Source: Acidobacteriota bacterium (GTDB lineage: Bacteria > Acidobacteriota > Terriglobia > UBA7540). From it: 7,243 bases of DNA. Each line of letters starts with the position of its first letter. The first letter of the stretch is position 1. Positions 5,491-7,243 of the stretch are shown here, piece by piece. Below the pieces are notes generated by a model. That model was not told where the DNA came from. It did not search any database and saw only the letters and a list, made by a program, of their open reading frames with translations. The stretch lies in NCBI GenBank assembly GCA_021780055.1, contig JAJXZM010000577.1, forward strand, positions 1 through 7,243, in the 5' to 3' direction. The position numbers and the translations under genes were made by a program.

Positions 5491-6480
5491 ATGGACCCTT
5501 TGAAAAAAGTTCAAATCGGAAAAACCTCTCTCCAAGTAACACGCCTTGGGCTGGGCGGGGCACCGCTCGGCGGACTGTTTGAAGACGTTCAGGGTGAGGC
5601 CGCTGTTGCCACAATCCACCGCGCGCTGGAACTGGGCATCAACTTCTTTGACACGGCGCCTTTATACGGGCATGGCAAGAGCGAAAAGTGGATGGGCCAG
5701 GGGCTTGCTGGAATTCCCTCAGATTCGCGAGTGCTGGCCACCAAGGTCGGCCGGGTACTTGAGCCGGTAGCGCCTGGGACGCTGGAGAAAGATGAGTTTG
5801 ATAACCCAGCTCCATTCAAGCCGGTGTTTGATTTCAGTTACGACGGCGTGATGCGCTCGTTTAATGACAGCCTCAAGCGCCTGCAGGTTGACCGGATCGA
5901 CATCCTGCACATCCACGATCCTGATAACCATTACGAGCAGGCGATCAAGGGAGCCTACCCCGCGCTCGACCAACTGCGTAGAGAAGGGCGCATTGCGGCG
6001 GTAGGAGCCGGTATGAACCAGGCTGAAATGCCTGCCCGCTTTGCGCGCGAAGGCAACTTCGATTGCTTCCTGCTGGCGGGCCGTTACAGCCTGATCGACC
6101 ACACGGGACTGAAAGAGCTGCTGCCGCTCTGCATCGAGAAGAAGATCAGCATCATTATCGGAGGGCCTTACAACAGCGGAATCCTCGCTACGGGCGCGAA
6201 GCCCGGCGCAAAATTCAACTACGCGGACGCTCCGCCTGAAATTCTCGAAAGAGTGAGGAAAGTCGAGGAGATTTGCGACCGTTTTCAGGTGCCCATGAAG
6301 GCCGCCGCCTTGCAGTTCCCCCTGGCGCATCCGGCCGTGGCTTCGGTGATTCCGGGAGCGCGCTCTGTGGCTGAACTGGAAGAGAATTTCCGCCTGATCA
6401 GCCATCCCATCCCGGGTGAATTCTGGGCCGAACTGCGAGCCAAAGGATTGCTGCCGGAAGAAGCTCCGGTGCCGGAGTAA
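5491..6480 (+). CDS. Aldo/keto reductase, L-fucose / D-threo-aldose 1-dehydrogenase type
   Basis: The 329-residue protein is a full-length NAD(P)-dependent aldo/keto reductase barrel. The catalytic tetrad is visible: D54 and Y59 in FFDTAPLYGHG, K85 in LATKVGR and H142 in HIHDPD. The cofactor-binding segment IPGARS lies at 287-292. The GLGGAPLGG start, the HDPD signature and the GGPYNSGIL segment (224-232) match the branch that oxidises free aldoses such as L-fucose, D-arabinose or L-galactose at C1 to the lactone. Pyridoxal dehydrogenases also belong to this branch, so the substrate is inferred only to subfamily level. No signal peptide is present, and it should be cytoplasmic. It is convergent with a medium-chain dehydrogenase gene 31 bases away. 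No dedicated lactonase or sugar-acid dehydratase is in the window to confirm a fucose pathway. Confidence 0.93.
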   Translation: MDPLKKVQIGKTSLQVTRLGLGGAPLGGLFEDVQGEAAVATIHRALELGINFFDTAPLYGHGKSEKWMGQGLAGIPSDSRVLATKVGRVLEPVAPGTLEKDEFDNPAPFKPVFDFSYDGVMRSFNDSLKRLQVDRIDILHIHDPDNHYEQAIKGAYPALDQLRREGRIAAVGAGMNQAEMPARFAREGNFDCFLLAGRYSLIDHTGLKELLPLCIEKKISIIIGGPYNSGILATGAKPGAKFNYADAPPEILERVRKVEEICDRFQVPMKAAALQFPLAHPAVASVIPGARSVAELEENFRLISHPIPGEFWAELRAKGLLPEEAPVPE

Positions 6481-6511
6481 ACTCCCGAAGATGCGGGCGG
6501 CGGGTCACCCC

Positions 6512-7243
6512 CTAATCGAGGGTCAGAATGCCCTTGATATAATCCTCGCGCATGAAGTCCTCCTCGAAGGCGCGGGGGACCTCAGCGAGTGCCTGATAGC
6601 GGTGGGTCACGAGCGGCAAAACCTGGATTGTACCCGAGTTCACCAGTTCACGCGCTCGCCGATAGGTTGTGGGGCGCCCGTCGGGGTCAAACCCTCCCGA
6701 GGCGCCAACCGCCGCAACCAGCGTCGGCTCCAGAAACAGAATGTTTCCGAGCAGGCTGATGTCACGTCCCTGGTGGCCGTGTCCGTAGAGCAGAACAGTG
6801 GCCTGCTTCCTGATCAGGCTTGGCATCTGCTCGAAGATAACCGAATTTCCGCAAGCCTCAATCAGGTAGTGGATTTTCTCGCCGTGGGTCAATTCCTGTA
6901 CGGCTTCGCGCAAGTCCTGCCGGGCGACGTTGACGGCTGTTCCGCCAAATTTGCGTACAAGATCGAGATTGATCTCGCGGACATCACTCACCAGGATCAG
7001 GCCTTCAAAGTGCAGGACATTCCGCAGGAATTGGAGAAAGTAAATACCGGCGGGCCCGGCCCCGCAAATCAGAACGTTCTGAATTCGTTCATCGCCGTCC
7101 AGCGTGTAGCGCGCGTCGGCCTTTGCCGCCTGATGGCAGGCATGCAGGACGCACCCCACGGGTTCAACCAGCGCCGCCAGGTCCATGGGCATGTCGGGAG
7201 GCAGCACCAGGCAATTCGGCGCTGGCATGGCAATGTACTCGGC
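6512..7243 (-). CDS. Medium-chain (zinc-type) alcohol/polyol dehydrogenase, N-terminus missing
   Basis: The frame ends with TAG at 6512-6514 and stays open to the window edge. The ATG at 7226-7228 is internal, because the five codons before it (AEYIA) continue the family's usual AEY(V/I) strand. The visible 243 residues hold the end of the catalytic domain, with E27 in LVEPVG fitting the glutamate of this superfamily. The Rossmann domain follows, with GAGPAG (61-66). D87 after the second strand (LVSDVRE) suggests NAD rather than NADP. The C-terminal IKGILTLD is typical for the group that includes sorbitol, threonine and other polyol dehydrogenases. The first 100 or so residues with the zinc ligands and the structural zinc loop lie outside the window, so zinc binding and substrate cannot be judged. 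It is convergent with the aldo/keto reductase, with no terminator visible in the 31-base gap. Confidence 0.9.
   Translation of the reverse strand, partial: AEYIAMPAPNCLVLPPDMPMDLAALVEPVGCVLHACHQAAKADARYTLDGDERIQNVLICGAGPAGIYFLQFLRNVLHFEGLILVSDVREINLDLVRKFGGTAVNVARQDLREAVQELTHGEKIHYLIEACGNSVIFEQMPSLIRKQATVLLYGHGHQGRDISLLGNILFLEPTLVAAVGASGGFDPDGRPTTYRRARELVNSGTIQVLPLVTHRYQALAEVPRAFEEDFMREDYIKGILTLD

Noticed and set aside
5278..5619. 113-codon open frame on the minus strand covering the divergent spacer and the reductase start
   Set aside because: It crosses the reductase 5' end antisense and ends at the TATAAT region; no ribosome binding site and no recognisable motif.
5719..6405. 228-codon open frame on the minus strand inside the aldo/keto reductase gene
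   Set aside because: Antisense shadow of a full-length enzyme with an intact catalytic tetrad; the translation shows no domain.
7226..7228. ATG as the start of the medium-chain dehydrogenase
   Set aside because: The frame continues upstream to the window edge with AEYIA, a conserved internal strand of the family, so the methionine is internal.

Overview
The window looks like chromosomal DNA from a moderately GC-rich, free-living heterotrophic bacterium. An Acidobacteriota-like origin is my best guess. It rests on the gene repertoire (secreted Asp-box propeller, large APC permease with a soluble tail, M55 peptidase, FmdB zinc ribbon, sugar-type aldo/keto reductase) and on general impression, not on a marker gene. 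I see no rRNA, tRNA, CRISPR, insertion sequence or phage gene.

Layout. (1) 1-1107 (+): the 3' part of an Asp-box (sialidase/BNR-like) beta-propeller protein, cut by the window edge. (2) 1250-3511 (-): an APC-superfamily amino-acid-type permease fused to a universal-stress-protein-like cytoplasmic domain, convergent with the propeller gene. (3) 3512-3913: a divergent intergenic region of about 400 bases holding a possible promoter, a leader hairpin and a strong ribosome binding site for (4) 3914-4780 (+): an M55 D-aminopeptidase-like zinc peptidase with all expected metal ligands. (5) 4892-4910: a perfect 9-bp hairpin between convergent genes, probably a terminator. (6) 5287-4921 (-): a compact unit with a perfect TATAAT -10 box, a candidate 28-residue single-span membrane peptide whose ATG lies where transcription should begin (leaderless), a GC-rich hairpin, then a 64-residue FmdB-family zinc ribbon protein. 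(7) 5491-6480 (+): an aldo/keto reductase of the L-fucose / D-threo-aldose 1-dehydrogenase type. (8) 6512-7243 (-): the C-terminal two thirds of a medium-chain zinc-type alcohol/polyol dehydrogenase, convergent with the reductase and cut by the window edge.

Functional reading (inference). The permease and M55 peptidase are divergent and could serve amino acid or peptide salvage. The two dehydrogenases and the propeller protein fit sugar or glycan catabolism. Nothing shows that these genes form one pathway; they mostly face each other as separate transcription units. I see no clearly new multi-gene system. The least explained element is the small membrane ORF with a leaderless-type promoter ahead of the FmdB gene.
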